A stretch of 64,000 nt of DNA from the NCBI RefSeq assembly GCF_001579845.1, contig NZ_CP007440.1:4548029-4612028 (forward strand). The letters run 5' to 3'. Each line of letters opens with the position of its first letter. The stretch's first letter is position 1. Under the pieces are notes generated by a model, which saw only the letters and a program-made list of their open reading frames with translations, searched no databases and was not told where the DNA came from. Source of the stretch: Rhodoplanes sp. Z2-YC6860 (lineage in GTDB: Bacteria; Pseudomonadota; Alphaproteobacteria; Rhizobiales; Xanthobacteraceae). Below, piece after piece: positions 28,645 to 39,213 of this stretch. The position numbers and the translations under genes were made by a program.

Positions 28645-30027
28645 TCAGTCTTGTTGTGCGGGAGCAGGCGGCAACGTCATCCGAAAGCACGCTCCGCCAT
28701 TTGGCCCGTCGAGCACGGAGACGTGGCCGCCGTGAAGAAGCACGAACTCGCGGACCATGTTGAGGCCGAGACCGGCGCCCCGATCGAGCGGAGCCAATCG
28801 GTAAAACGGTTCAAAGATCAGTGCGCGCTGATCCGGCGGAATGCCCGCGCCTTCGTCCGTGACGTCGATGGTCGCCGGGCGGCCGACATGGATGCTGATG
28901 GCGCCACGACGCCCGCCGTGCTGGATCGCATTCTGCACGAGATTGGTGAGCGCCCGTTCCAAGGCTGCCCGGTCGCCAAGCGTCTCGATCTGCCCGGCCG
29001 TTGCGTCAAACGACAGCTCGTAGCCTGCCGCGATGGCGAGCGGGGCGAGGTCGGCGGCCACGCCCTGCGCGACCGTCACGAGATCGACCCGCGCGAACGG
29101 ATGTTCGCATCGATTCAGCCGTTGGATGTCGAGCAGCTGCTCGGCCAGCGTGGCAAGCCGCGCGGTGTCTTCGAGCAGGCGGGCCCTGTCCGGACCCGGC
29201 GGAAGCGACTCCAGCCGTGTGTTGAGAATGGCAATCGGCGTCCGCAACTCATGCGCGGCATCGGCGACGAAGCGCTTGTGGCGTGAATAGCCCTCGTCCA
29301 GGCGCGCGAGCGCGTCGTTGACGGCGGAGACCAGCGGCACGACCTCCAGCGGGATGCGATCGACCGGCAGCTGCGCGCCCCGCTGATGGATGTCGATCCT
29401 GCGGGCCTGATCTGCGGTCGCATCGAGGCCTGCAAAAGCACGCCGGACCACCATCGGCGTTGCGATCAATGTCGCGGCCGCCATCAAGAGCAAGGCGGGA
29501 AGGGCGATGCCGAAGAACGTCAGCGCCGTGGTGAGCAGAGCCTTGCCCCCGGACAATCGTCCCTGGGTCGCCGTGAGCACCTGCACGTTGCCCGCCTCGG
29601 TGTTGACGCGCTTCAGCCGCGCGGCGGGCTTGCGCGGATCGTCATCGAGGAGCTGCCAGCCCAGGCGCGCCTGGCTGATATGGTCGAGCGCATTGCCGAT
29701 GTTCGCAAACTCGGACGGCACCGTGCCTTCCGAGAGGGCGCGACCCTGCCGGTCCCAGACCAGGAACCAGAGGTCGGGGATATCTTCGCGCAGCTCTCTC
29801 AGTTCGGCCGTTGGGCGCAGGACCAGGCTGCCTTGCGCATCGCGCGCGAGCGCCCGCTGCACGACATCGATGACGCGATCCTCGTCCCGCTCGACGAGCA
29901 GGAAGCCCGCCCCCCACAGCGCACCGATGACGAGGATGACGACAGCCACAAGCAGCAGCGCCTGAAGCGAGATCACTCGCCAACTGAGCCGCGAGCACAG
30001 GCTGTATGGTTCACAGCGATCGGTCAC
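28645..30027 (-). CDS. Two-component sensor histidine kinase
   Basis: This 460-residue membrane kinase senses an unknown signal and phosphorylates the adjacent response regulator. Two membrane helices (about 16-45 and 170-192) flank a periplasmic domain of about 125 residues. A HAMP-like linker (TPMVVRRAFAGLDATADQA) leads to the phospho-acceptor histidine in ADAAHELRTPIAIL near residue 258. The ATP-binding domain has NLVQNAIQHGG (N box), DEGAGIPPDQR (G1) and GAGLGLNMVREF (G2). The GTG start overlaps the regulator stop (GTGA), so the two are coupled. The order kinase after OmpR/QseB-type regulator resembles the PmrAB/QseBC group. Confidence 0.9.
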   Translation of the reverse strand: MTDRCEPYSLCSRLSWRVISLQALLLVAVVILVIGALWGAGFLLVERDEDRVIDVVQRALARDAQGSLVLRPTAELRELREDIPDLWFLVWDRQGRALSEGTVPSEFANIGNALDHISQARLGWQLLDDDPRKPAARLKRVNTEAGNVQVLTATQGRLSGGKALLTTALTFFGIALPALLLMAAATLIATPMVVRRAFAGLDATADQARRIDIHQRGAQLPVDRIPLEVVPLVSAVNDALARLDEGYSRHKRFVADAAHELRTPIAILNTRLESLPPGPDRARLLEDTARLATLAEQLLDIQRLNRCEHPFARVDLVTVAQGVAADLAPLAIAAGYELSFDATAGQIETLGDRAALERALTNLVQNAIQHGGRRGAISIHVGRPATIDVTDEGAGIPPDQRALIFEPFYRLAPLDRGAGLGLNMVREFVLLHGGHVSVLDGPNGGACFRMTLPPAPAQQD

Positions 30028-30698
30028 GGCACCTGCTTCAGCAGATAGCCGACGCCGCGAATGCCGTGGATTTCAACGCCTGCGTTGGCTTCGGCGAGCT
30101 TGCGGCGCAGCCGCGACACATGCGTGTCGAGCGCGTTCGACTGGATCTCGTCGTCAAAATTATAGACGGCTTCTTCGAGCGCTGAACGCAGCACGGTCCG
30201 GCCCATGCGTCGCAAGAGAGCCTCCAGAACCAGGAGTTCCCGCCGTGGCAGGTCGAGTGCTCGTCCGTCGACGCTCGCCTCGCGATGGCCGAAGTCGAAG
30301 GCGAGACGGCCCGCCCGCATGCTGTCCGGCTGCAGCCCGGCCGGCCGGCGCAGCACGGCACGCAGCCGCGCCAGCAATTCTTCAACCGCGAACGGCTTGG
30401 CCAGATAATCGTCCGCTCCGCCATCGAGCCCGGCGATACGGTCTGCCAGATCGCTCCGTGCGGTCAGCACGATGACCGGCACACCGTCGGCTCGCGCCCT
30501 CAGTTTCGGGATCAGGGTGAGACCGTCACCGTCCGGGAGCTGGCGGTCGAGCAGAACCGCCGCATGCACGTCGGCGGAAATCGCTTCTTCCGCCTCGGCA
30601 AGCGTCGGCACATGGTCGACGACCATGTCGTAGCCCTTCAGTGCCGAGGCAAGCGCCCCAGCCATCTCCGCTTCATCTTCGACGAGCAATATCCGCAT
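30024..30698 (-). CDS. OmpR-family response regulator
   Basis: This 224-residue DNA-binding regulator has a receiver domain (LLVEDEAEMAG start, phospho-acceptor Asp in AVLLDRQLPDGDGL near residue 51, Lys in DDYLAKPFAVEELL). Its winged-helix domain (about 125-220) contains ELLVLEALLRRMGRTVLR and ALDTHVSRLRRKL. The ATG at 30698 fits the canonical start MRILLVEDE, and a GTG at 30707 is the alternative. The kinase gene follows with a 4-base overlap. A direct repeat 36 bases upstream is shared with the methyltransferase gene, so autoregulation and a small local regulon are likely. Confidence 0.92.
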   Translation of the reverse strand: MRILLVEDEAEMAGALASALKGYDMVVDHVPTLAEAEEAISADVHAAVLLDRQLPDGDGLTLIPKLRARADGVPVIVLTARSDLADRIAGLDGGADDYLAKPFAVEELLARLRAVLRRPAGLQPDSMRAGRLAFDFGHREASVDGRALDLPRRELLVLEALLRRMGRTVLRSALEEAVYNFDDEIQSNALDTHVSRLRRKLAEANAGVEIHGIRGVGYLLKQVP

Positions 30699-30734
30699 GT
30701 TCGGCACCCGTGGTCCCGTTCTAGCGGCCGCAAC

Positions 30735-30752
30735 ATTGCGGCAGCATTACGG
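30735..30752. promoter_or_regulatory. Candidate response-regulator site (11-bp direct repeat) before the two-component operon
   Basis: ATTGCGG (30735-30741) and ATTACGG (30746-30752) repeat with an 11-bp period. The block CATTGCGGCAGCATT (30734-30748) is identical to the one at 28604-28618. It lies 36 bases upstream of the regulator ATG and 121 bases from the divergent L,D-transpeptidase start, so it could act in both directions. Confidence 0.6.
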
Positions 30753-30872
30753 GAATCGGCTGCCGCTGGTGCAAAGCCCGTGTCGTGGCTATGGGCAATT
30801 GCCTTCGCGCGAGCGAGACCGTAGCCTTATCTCCACGGGCGCGGCCCATTTACAACCAGATGGATTGGACTC

Positions 30873-31469
30873 GTGTTGACACGTCTCGTTGCAGCCGTGG
30901 CTGCCATCGCAGCCCTGCTTGGTTCCATCAGTCTCGCGCAAGCCCAGTTCGACAACGAGCGGCAAGAGATGCTGCGCGGCGGCGCGACGAAGAAGGGCGT
31001 CTACAACATCCTTGGCTTGGACGGCACCGGCCTCGGCCGCACCACCGTGAACTATGCAAGCAAATATGCGCCGGGCACCATCGTTGTCGATACGGCACAG
31101 CGGCGGCTCTATCTCATTCAGGGCGGCGGCTCGGCGCTGCAATACGGCATCGGTGTCGGTCGCGCCGGCTTCCAGTGGAAGGGCACGCACAAGATCACCG
31201 CAAAGAAAGAAAATCCGGATTGGACACCGCCGGCGGAGATGATCGCGCGGCAACCGGATGTGCCGACGCACATGAAGGGCGGCGATCCGGCCAATCCGCT
31301 CGGCACACACGCGATGTACCTCGGCAGCACGCTCTACCGGATCCACGGCTCGCCCGATGCAGACTCCGTCGGTGAAGCGGAATCGTCCGGCTGTTTCCGG
31401 ATGAGAAACACGGACGTGGCCGATCTCTACAAGCGGGTGTCGGTCGGCACGACCGTGGTGGTGAAGTAA
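30873..31469 (+). CDS. L,D-transpeptidase (YkuD domain), exported
   Basis: L,D-transpeptidases form 3-3 cross-links in peptidoglycan or attach proteins to it. The 198-residue product starts with GTG and has a signal peptide (residues 1-25, cleavage near AQAQ). The YkuD domain has the substrate His in LYRIHGSPDADSVGEA and the catalytic Cys in SSGCFRMRNTDVADLY near residue 175. The segment GTIVVDTAQRRLYLI opens the domain as in the ErfK/YbiS group. It diverges from the two-component operon, whose putative binding site lies in the shared gap. A terminator-like hairpin lies 116 bases after the stop. Confidence 0.92.
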   Translation: MLTRLVAAVAAIAALLGSISLAQAQFDNERQEMLRGGATKKGVYNILGLDGTGLGRTTVNYASKYAPGTIVVDTAQRRLYLIQGGGSALQYGIGVGRAGFQWKGTHKITAKKENPDWTPPAEMIARQPDVPTHMKGGDPANPLGTHAMYLGSTLYRIHGSPDADSVGEAESSGCFRMRNTDVADLYKRVSVGTTVVVK

Positions 31470-31584
31470 AACCGCCAAATCGCTCGGCATCACCATTCCG
31501 ACGTCCTCGTATGCGCCGACAAGGTGAATAGCCGCGGTGGAGCACAGCGACTTGGTGTGATAATCAAAGCCTCTGGTTTTCCTG

Positions 31585-31617
31585 CGATGCCCGGCCGATG
31601 CCGGGCATCGACGTTTT
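31585..31617 (+). terminator. Intrinsic terminator between the L,D-transpeptidase and NIPSNAP genes
   Basis: An 11-bp perfect stem CGATGCCCGGC (31585-31595) / GCCGGGCATCG (31600-31610) has loop CGAT and is followed by ACGTTTT. It separates the upstream gene from the NIPSNAP-glyoxalase pair that starts at 31638. Confidence 0.75.
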
Positions 31618-31637
31618 AAGTCCAAGGGAGGGCAACG

Positions 31638-31964
31638 ATGATCTACGAGCTTCGCATCTATCAGTGCATTCCAGGCAAGCTGCCGGCGCTGCTCAAGCGC
31701 TTCGAGACCAAGACGCTCGACATCTGGAAGAAGCACGGCATCCGCCCAACCGGATTCTGGACCGTGCTGCTCGGCGACGGCAGCAACGATCTGCACTACA
31801 TGCTGGCCTGGGAATCGCTCGCCGAGCGTGAGCAGAAATGGAACACGTTCCAGGCCGATCCGGAGTGGCACAAGGCCCGCGATGAAAGCGAGAAGGACGG
31901 CCTTCTGATCGCCAACATCAAGACCTCGATCCTGCGGCCGACCGCGTTCTCGGAGATCCGCTGA
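31638..31964 (+). CDS. NIPSNAP-family protein
   Basis: This 108-residue protein has the ferredoxin-like alpha/beta barrel of the NIPSNAP family (MIYELRIYQCIPGKLPALLK, then HGIRPTGFWTVLLGDGSNDL and YMLAWESLAEREQKW). The family has no agreed biochemical role in bacteria, and small-molecule binding or a dimeric barrel enzyme function is usually suggested. A GGGAGGG site lies 7 bases before the ATG. The glyoxalase-like gene follows after 15 bases, so the two are co-transcribed and may act on the same compound. No signal peptide is present. Confidence 0.85.
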   Translation: MIYELRIYQCIPGKLPALLKRFETKTLDIWKKHGIRPTGFWTVLLGDGSNDLHYMLAWESLAEREQKWNTFQADPEWHKARDESEKDGLLIANIKTSILRPTAFSEIR

Positions 31965-31979
31965 CACCAGGAAGCCGGC

Positions 31980-32849
31980 GTGGCACGGGCCATCGACCAT
32001 ATCGTCCATGCGGTGCACGACCTCGATGCCGCCGCCGATCTCTATCGGCGGCTCGGCTTTCAGGTCGGCGCCCGCAACACGCATCCGCGCGACTGGGGCA
32101 CACAGAACCACGTCATCCAGCTCCCAGGCGTTTATATCGAACTGCTCGCCATGGCGGACGCCACGGAGATGGCTCCGCACAGCCCGCGGTTCTTTTCGTT
32201 CGGCGCCTTCAATCGCGATTTCCTGAAACGAGGGCAAGGGCCTTCCATGCTGGTGCTGGAAGGTCGCGGCGCGCCGGACGTGGAAACATTTCGCGCAGCC
32301 GGCATCGGCGATTTCGACTTGTACGAATTCCAACGGGAAGGCCGCCGTCCCGACGACACAACCGTCAAGCTTGCGTTCGCGCTGGCCTTTGCATCGAACA
32401 AGCTCGCCCCGGATACGGGCTTCTTCAGCATCCTGCATCGCCATCCTGAGAACTTCTGGAATCCGGTATTCCAGAAGCATCCCAACACCGCAACGGCGAT
32501 CGCCGGCGTCGTTCTCGTGGCAGACAATCCCAGCGATCATCGGGCCTTTCTGGAAGCCTTCGCCGGTCCACGCGGCCTCGTTTCGGGTTCGTCCGGAATC
32601 AGCATCAAGACGCATCACGGGGAAATCCAGGTGATGCGACCCGGCGTGTTCCTCGACCGCTTCGGCACCGAGCCGCCAACCATGGAACGCGGCGCGCGGC
32701 TGGCCGCAATCCGCTTTGCGTTCCGTGATCTCGATGCGGCCACGGAGCAAGTGAAGACCGCGGCTACAATCAGTTCCAGCCGCATGGGCTATATCGCCCT
32801 CGGTCCTGACAACGCCTTGGGCGCAACCCTGATGTTCGAACGGATTTGA
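31980..32849 (+). CDS. Glyoxalase-like (VOC superfamily) protein
   Basis: The 289-residue protein begins with the VOC pattern [21 protein letters not shown] followed by [21 protein letters not shown] second half of similar fold contains [20 protein letters not shown]. The HP--W-T-N pattern is typical of the glyoxalase-like PF13468 group, whose substrates are unknown. The start codon is GTG, 15 bases after the NIPSNAP stop. The metal ligands cannot be assigned with confidence. kdsA follows 47 bases later on the same strand and might be read through. Confidence 0.8.
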   Translation: MARAIDHIVHAVHDLDAAADLYRRLGFQVGARNTHPRDWGTQNHVIQLPGVYIELLAMADATEMAPHSPRFFSFGAFNRDFLKRGQGPSMLVLEGRGAPDVETFRAAGIGDFDLYEFQREGRRPDDTTVKLAFALAFASNKLAPDTGFFSILHRHPENFWNPVFQKHPNTATAIAGVVLVADNPSDHRAFLEAFAGPRGLVSGSSGISIKTHHGEIQVMRPGVFLDRFGTEPPTMERGARLAAIRFAFRDLDAATEQVKTAATISSSRMGYIALGPDNALGATLMFERI

Positions 32850-32896
32850 GCGTTGACCCAGCGGCCCGGTGCCGCCATGGTCCGCGCGAGGCACCG

Positions 32897-33763
32897 ATGG
32901 ACGCATCTCTTCTTCCCAACGCCACAGTCGAGGTGCGCAGCGCGCGCTTCGGCAACGCCTTGCCGCTTTCGCTGATCGCCGGCCCCTGCCAGATGGAAAG
33001 CCGCGCTCATGCTCTGGAGATGGCAACGGCGCTGAAGGAAATCGCGGCGCGGCTCAAGATCGGCCTCGTCTACAAGACATCATTCGACAAGGCGAACCGC
33101 ACCTCGGCCAAAAGCGCGCGAGGCTTGGGCCTCGATCAGGCGCTGCCGGTGTTCGCCGAAATCCGCTCCAGCCTCGGCCTGCCGGTGCTCACCGACGTGC
33201 ACGAGATCGAGCAATGCGCCCGCGCGGCGCAAGCTGTCGACGTGCTGCAAATCCCCGCGTTCCTCTGCCGGCAGACCGATCTGCTGATCGCAGCGGCGAG
33301 CACCGACAAGACCGTCAACGTCAAGAAAGGCCAGTTCCTCGCGCCCTGGGACATGAAGAACGTGGTGGCCAAGATCACCGGCGCGGGCAACCGCAACGTG
33401 CTGGTGACCGAGCGCGGCGCTTCGTTCGGCTACAACACGCTCGTGTCCGACATGCGCGCGCTGCCCATTCTGGCCCGCGACACCGGCGCGCCGGTGATCT
33501 TCGACGCCACCCATTCGGTGCAGCAGCCGGGCGGGCAGGGCACCTCATCGGGCGGCGAGCGCGAATTCGTGCCGGTGCTCGCCCGCGCCGCGGTCGCGGT
33601 CGGCGTTGCCGGCGTGTTCATCGAGACTCATCAGGATCCCGACAAGGCGCCGTCCGACGGGCCCAATATGGTGCCGCTGCGAGACCTCGAGGCGCTGCTG
33701 CGCCGGCTGATCGCCTTCGATAAGCTTGCGAAGTCAGACGATGCGAGCCAGGGCAAGGTCTGA
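32897..33763 (+). CDS. kdsA: 3-deoxy-8-phosphooctulonate synthase (KDO 8-phosphate synthase)
   Basis: KdsA condenses phosphoenolpyruvate and arabinose 5-phosphate into KDO 8-phosphate for the lipopolysaccharide core. The 288 residues include [18 protein letters not shown], the [11 protein letters not shown] substrate loop, [28 protein letters not shown] and [19 protein letters not shown]. The cysteine in LIAGPC and the conserved asparagine, as NRTS, should be checked to decide metal dependence. In related genomes it sits directly between pyrG and eno; here accessory genes separate it from both. The same reading frame continues after its TGA into the first MFS gene. Confidence 0.96.
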   Translation: MDASLLPNATVEVRSARFGNALPLSLIAGPCQMESRAHALEMATALKEIAARLKIGLVYKTSFDKANRTSAKSARGLGLDQALPVFAEIRSSLGLPVLTDVHEIEQCARAAQAVDVLQIPAFLCRQTDLLIAAASTDKTVNVKKGQFLAPWDMKNVVAKITGAGNRNVLVTERGASFGYNTLVSDMRALPILARDTGAPVIFDATHSVQQPGGQGTSSGGEREFVPVLARAAVAVGVAGVFIETHQDPDKAPSDGPNMVPLRDLEALLRRLIAFDKLAKSDDASQGKV

Positions 33764-33781
33764 CGACGGACGAGGCCTGCC

Positions 33782-34936
33782 ATCACTCCACTTCTGAAAA
33801 TCGTCGCTCTGGTCGTTTTCGCCCAGACGATCTTCACCCGCGCGGTCGATCCGGTCATTCCGATGATCGCGACAGACCTCGCGATCGACGTGAAGACCGC
33901 GGCGCTGCTCTCGACTGCCTTCGCGTTTCCTTATGCGCTGGTGCAGCCGCTCCTCGGCATCACCGCCGACTTTCTCGGCAAGACCCGCCTGATGAACATC
34001 TGCGTGCTGGTGATGGCGCTCGCTTCGCTGGTCTGCGCGATTTCGTCGAGCTTCCCGGTTCTGGTTGCGATGCGGGTGGTCGCGGGCCTGGTCGCGGGCG
34101 GCGTGTTTCCTGTGGCGATGGCCCTGGTTGGCGATCTCGTGCCAATCAATCAGCGCCAGGTCGCGATCGCGCGGCTCCTCGGCATTGCGCTGACCGCCAA
34201 CGTGCTCGGCGCATCGGTCGCGGGCGTGATCGGCGACCTGTTCGGCTGGCGCGGCGTGTTCGCCATTCTCGGCACGTTCTCGCTGCTGGTCGCGCTGTCG
34301 GCGTTCTTCGCCTTCCGCAACTTCGTCCAGCCCAAGCCGCAGCCGTTCAACCGCGCCGCCGTGGCCGCAAATTTCCGCGACATCCTTTCTGACCCACGCG
34401 CCAAATTCTGCTTCGGCGCGGTGTTCCTGGAGGCGCTCTTCATCCACGGCCTGTTTCCCTACATCGGCCTGCTGCTTCGGGAGATCGGCGAGACCCGGGC
34501 TTCGATTGCGGGCCTTCTGATTGCCTGCTTCGCGATCGGCGGCATCGGCTACTCACTGACCGCCCAGCACGTGGTCGCGCGCGTATCGGACCGCAAGCTG
34601 ATGCTGCTCGGCGGCACTCTGGCCGGCAGCTGCCTTGCACTCATGGCGTTTCACTTTTCCTGGCAAGTGCAGATCGCGATTTTCACGGTGTTCGGCCTGG
34701 GCTTCTATCTGCTGCACAGCTGCATCCAGGTCCACGTCACCGATCTGTCGCAAACCGCACGGGGCGCCGCAGCCTCGCTGCATTCGTCGTCGTTCTATTT
34801 CGGTCAGGCGATCGGCCCGGTGGTCTATGGCTTCGGCTTTGCGCATGGCGGCCCGGAGCCGACGATTCTGTTCGGCGCGCTGGTGGTGTTCGGTGTCGGC
34901 ATCATGTGCTGGCGGTTCCTGCGCCGGAAAACGTGA
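33782..34936 (+). CDS. MFS transporter, first of a tandem pair, non-standard start
   Basis: This 12-helix major facilitator has a substrate that cannot be inferred. Conserved residues of its neighbour ([21 protein letters not shown]) align with FAQTIFTRAVDPVIPMIATDL here, so the first helix begins upstream of the first in-frame ATG at 33863. Between the kdsA stop, which is in the same frame, and that ATG there is no ATG, GTG or TTG. The best candidate is ATC at 33782 (ITPLLKIVALVVFAQ) with GAGG 6 bases upstream; CTG at 33794 is another option. A further mark is GDLVPINQRQVAIARLLG between helices. It is 40-50% identical to the next gene by eye. Confidence 0.8.
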   Translation: MTPLLKIVALVVFAQTIFTRAVDPVIPMIATDLAIDVKTAALLSTAFAFPYALVQPLLGITADFLGKTRLMNICVLVMALASLVCAISSSFPVLVAMRVVAGLVAGGVFPVAMALVGDLVPINQRQVAIARLLGIALTANVLGASVAGVIGDLFGWRGVFAILGTFSLLVALSAFFAFRNFVQPKPQPFNRAAVAANFRDILSDPRAKFCFGAVFLEALFIHGLFPYIGLLLREIGETRASIAGLLIACFAIGGIGYSLTAQHVVARVSDRKLMLLGGTLAGSCLALMAFHFSWQVQIAIFTVFGLGFYLLHSCIQVHVTDLSQTARGAAASLHSSSFYFGQAIGPVVYGFGFAHGGPEPTILFGALVVFGVGIMCWRFLRRKT

Positions 34937-35013
34937 ACGGGCGTCAGGCTGGATAGGAGGGTTGCGCAATCCGGCCTAGCGCGGGCGGCGCTGCCATTGT
35001 TCAAAGCGCGCCA

Positions 35014-36171
35014 ATGAATCGCACCTTCAACATTATCGGCTTCCTGGTTTTCGCCTCGTCATTGAGTGTTCGGACCATCGACCCGGTGGTGCCGCAAATA
35101 GCGGCAGATCTCGGAATCTCGCCAACCACGGCAGCCATGCTCACCGCAGGCTTTGCGGCCTACGGCCTCGCACAGCCCGTGCTCGGTCCGATCGCCGACG
35201 CCTTTGGCAAGGCGCGGATCATGACCATTTGCCTGCTGCTGCTGGCGGTCTCATCGTTTCTGTCGGCCATCGTCACCGACTTCTGGCTGCTGTTTGCGCT
35301 CCGCGTTGTCTCCGGCGCTGCTTGCGGCGGCAGCTTCCCTGTGGCCATGGCGATCATTTCGGACCTTGTGCCGCTCGCGCAGCGCCAGGTGGCGATCGGG
35401 CGGCTTCTGGCTGCCACTATTTCGGGCAACCTTCTCGGCGCCGCCGTCTCCGGCGTGGTCGCCGACTTCATCCACTGGCGCAGCATGTTCGTCGGCTTGG
35501 GCGTGATCAGCGTTGCCGCGACGCTGCTCGGCATCTACGGCCTGCGCGACCTGCCGCCCAGCGAGCCGCAGCCGCTCGACGTGCGCTCGGTGCTCGCGCG
35601 CAACCGCGCGATCTTCGCGATCCGCGCGGCTCGCATCTGTTACGGCACCGTGGCGTTGGAAGCGCTGTTCCTGTTCGGCATCTTTCCATATGTCTCGGTT
35701 CTGCTCGCCAAAAGCGGCGAGCCGCGCGCGTCGATTGCGGGACTTGTGGTCGCGGCCTTCGCGGTCGGCGGCATGGTCTATTCGCTCAGCGTCCGGCGTC
35801 TGCTCCAGATCCTCGGCCAGAAGCAGATCATGATGGCGGGCGGACTGTTCGCAGCGCTGGGCCTCGCCATCGTCGCCACCAGCCCGCCGTGGCAGGTGCA
35901 GGCGGTCGCCTTCGCCGTGATGGGGCTCGGGTTCTACATGCTCCACGCCAGCATCCAGGTTTACGTCACCGAGTTCGCGCCCGCAGCGCGCAGCTCGGCG
36001 GTGGCGTTCCACACATTCTCGTTCTTCATCGGCGGCGGTATCAGCCCGGTGGCCTATGGCATCGGCCTCGAGCGGCTCGGGACCGGCATCACGCTGTCGA
36101 TCGCGGCGGCCGCGATGGTGCTGATCGGGATCGTCAGCGCGCAGCTTCTGGTGAAGCCGCGTCCGACTTAG
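35014..36171 (+). CDS. MFS transporter, second of a tandem pair
   Basis: This 385-residue, 12-helix major facilitator begins [20 protein letters not shown]. The loop motif [13 protein letters not shown] between helices 2 and 3 fits the MFS motif A, and [18 protein letters not shown] parallels the preceding gene. The pair looks like an old tandem duplication with different present substrates. It lies 77 bases after the first MFS gene. Its TAG overlaps the convergent queF stop by 4 bases. Drug or sugar efflux is typical for the group, but nothing here decides it. Confidence 0.88.
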   Translation: MNRTFNIIGFLVFASSLSVRTIDPVVPQIAADLGISPTTAAMLTAGFAAYGLAQPVLGPIADAFGKARIMTICLLLLAVSSFLSAIVTDFWLLFALRVVSGAACGGSFPVAMAIISDLVPLAQRQVAIGRLLAATISGNLLGAAVSGVVADFIHWRSMFVGLGVISVAATLLGIYGLRDLPPSEPQPLDVRSVLARNRAIFAIRAARICYGTVALEALFLFGIFPYVSVLLAKSGEPRASIAGLVVAAFAVGGMVYSLSVRRLLQILGQKQIMMAGGLFAALGLAIVATSPPWQVQAVAFAVMGLGFYMLHASIQVYVTEFAPAARSSAVAFHTFSFFIGGGISPVAYGIGLERLGTGITLSIAAAAMVLIGIVSAQLLVKPRPT

Positions 36172-36653
36172 CCGCGTCCGCGATAAGGCGGGACGCCCTG
36201 GTCCGGCACCCAGACCCCGCCCGGCAGCTTGCCGGTCTGCCAGTAGATATCGATCGGGATGCCGCCGCGCGGATACCAGTAGCCGCCGATCCGGAGCCAC
36301 TTGGGCTTGAGCAGGCCTGCGATCCGCTTGCCGATGCCGACCGTGCAGTCCTCGTGGAATGCGCCGGTGTTGCGGAAGCTCGCGAGATAAAGCTTCAGCG
36401 ACTTCGACTCCAAAAGCCATTTCCCGGGCGCGTAGTCGATCACGAAATGGGCGAAATCCGGCTGGCCCGTGATCGGGCACATGCAGGTGAACTCAGGCGC
36501 GGTGAAACGCGACACATAGTCGGTGTCCGGATGCGGGTTCGGCACACGGTCGAGCACGGCCTCCTCGGGCGAGGCGGGCTGTGGCACCGGCCGGCCGAGC
36601 AGCAACGGACCGTCGGAGGTCTGGGCTTTGCGAGACTTTGGACTGCGAGGCAT
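36168..36653 (-). CDS. queF: NADPH-dependent 7-cyano-7-deazaguanine reductase
   Basis: QueF reduces preQ0 to preQ1 in queuosine synthesis for tRNA. The short unimodular form of 161 residues has the catalytic Cys in [17 protein letters not shown] near residue 56 and the nitrile-reductase run [23 protein letters not shown] (shown here in parts: ESKSLKLYL and FHEDC). The start [10 protein letters not shown] at 36653 was preferred over an ATG 39 bases upstream that adds family-unlike residues. It converges on the second MFS gene with overlapping stops. No other que genes are nearby, and no preQ1 riboswitch pattern was recognised upstream. Confidence 0.94.
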   Translation of the reverse strand: MPRSPKSRKAQTSDGPLLLGRPVPQPASPEEAVLDRVPNPHPDTDYVSRFTAPEFTCMCPITGQPDFAHFVIDYAPGKWLLESKSLKLYLASFRNTGAFHEDCTVGIGKRIAGLLKPKWLRIGGYWYPRGGIPIDIYWQTGKLPGGVWVPDQGVPPYRGRG

Positions 36654-36750
36654 CGCGCTATGAGTAACCGATCGGCAACCGCGGGCAAGCAAATCCGGCC
36701 CATGTCACGCCCGCGTCACGCCCGCATCACTGCGGCGTGTGATACTATAA

Positions 36751-38649
<1,899 letters not shown>

Positions 38650-38682
38650 GGCGCGAGTTACCGCAAAGGTAACCCGCCTTTA
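38650..38682 (+). terminator. Possible terminator after eno
   Basis: GTTACC (38657-38662) pairs with GGTAAC (38668-38673). An outer GGCG/CGCC pair (38650-38653, 38675-38678) extends the stem with an internal loop, and TTTAA follows. The T-tract is short, so termination may be partial. Confidence 0.4.
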
Positions 38683-38706
38683 ACGCGGATCACTTCAATT
38701 GGGGGG

Positions 38707-39024
38707 ATGGTCTCTCGCCGCAAGCTGCGAACCATCCTGACGACGCTCGGCCTGTACGCAGGCAGCGCGGTGGTGATCGCGTATTTCTTCACCAACGCCT
38801 ACAGCGGCAACCATGGCCTGCGCGCCCAGCAGGACCTCGACCAGCAGCATGCCATGCTGAACGAGGAACTCGGCCAGCTCAAAAAGGAGCGCGCCGTCTG
38901 GCAGCGCCGCGTCAAATTGCTCAAGTCCGAGAGCATCGATCCCGACATGCTGGACGAGCGGGTCCGGGCCGGACTGAACTACCTTGATCCGCGCGATCTG
39001 ATCCTGATGGTCAAGCACCCGTAG
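38707..39024 (+). CDS. FtsB-like septum formation initiator (DivIC family)
   Basis: This small bitopic membrane protein of 105 residues has a membrane helix at about 10-30 (TTLGLYAGSAVVIAYFF). A coiled coil follows (about 42-70, QQDLDQQHAMLNEELGQLKK), with a C-terminal VRAGLNYLDPRDLILM segment. FtsB/DivIC proteins bridge FtsL and FtsQ in the divisome. The position right after eno is the same as in E. coli and other proteobacteria, which supports the call. The predicted ribosome binding site GGGGGG abuts the ATG, so the exact start is uncertain. Confidence 0.85.
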   Translation: MVSRRKLRTILTTLGLYAGSAVVIAYFFTNAYSGNHGLRAQQDLDQQHAMLNEELGQLKKERAVWQRRVKLLKSESIDPDMLDERVRAGLNYLDPRDLILMVKHP

Positions 39025-39213
39025 CGGCTTTACTGATCGTCGTCCCGTCGGATCGAACGGCCGTCTGGGTGCAGCGCAAATCATGTGCTGCCTCAATCAT
39101 TTGCTCACAGCAACCTGACCTGTGCGTGGGGCTGTCGCAAGCTTTCACGCCGCACTAAATTACGCTATGGACTGAAACGCCGTCGACCGACGGCGACTTG
39201 CCCGAGGAGAGCC

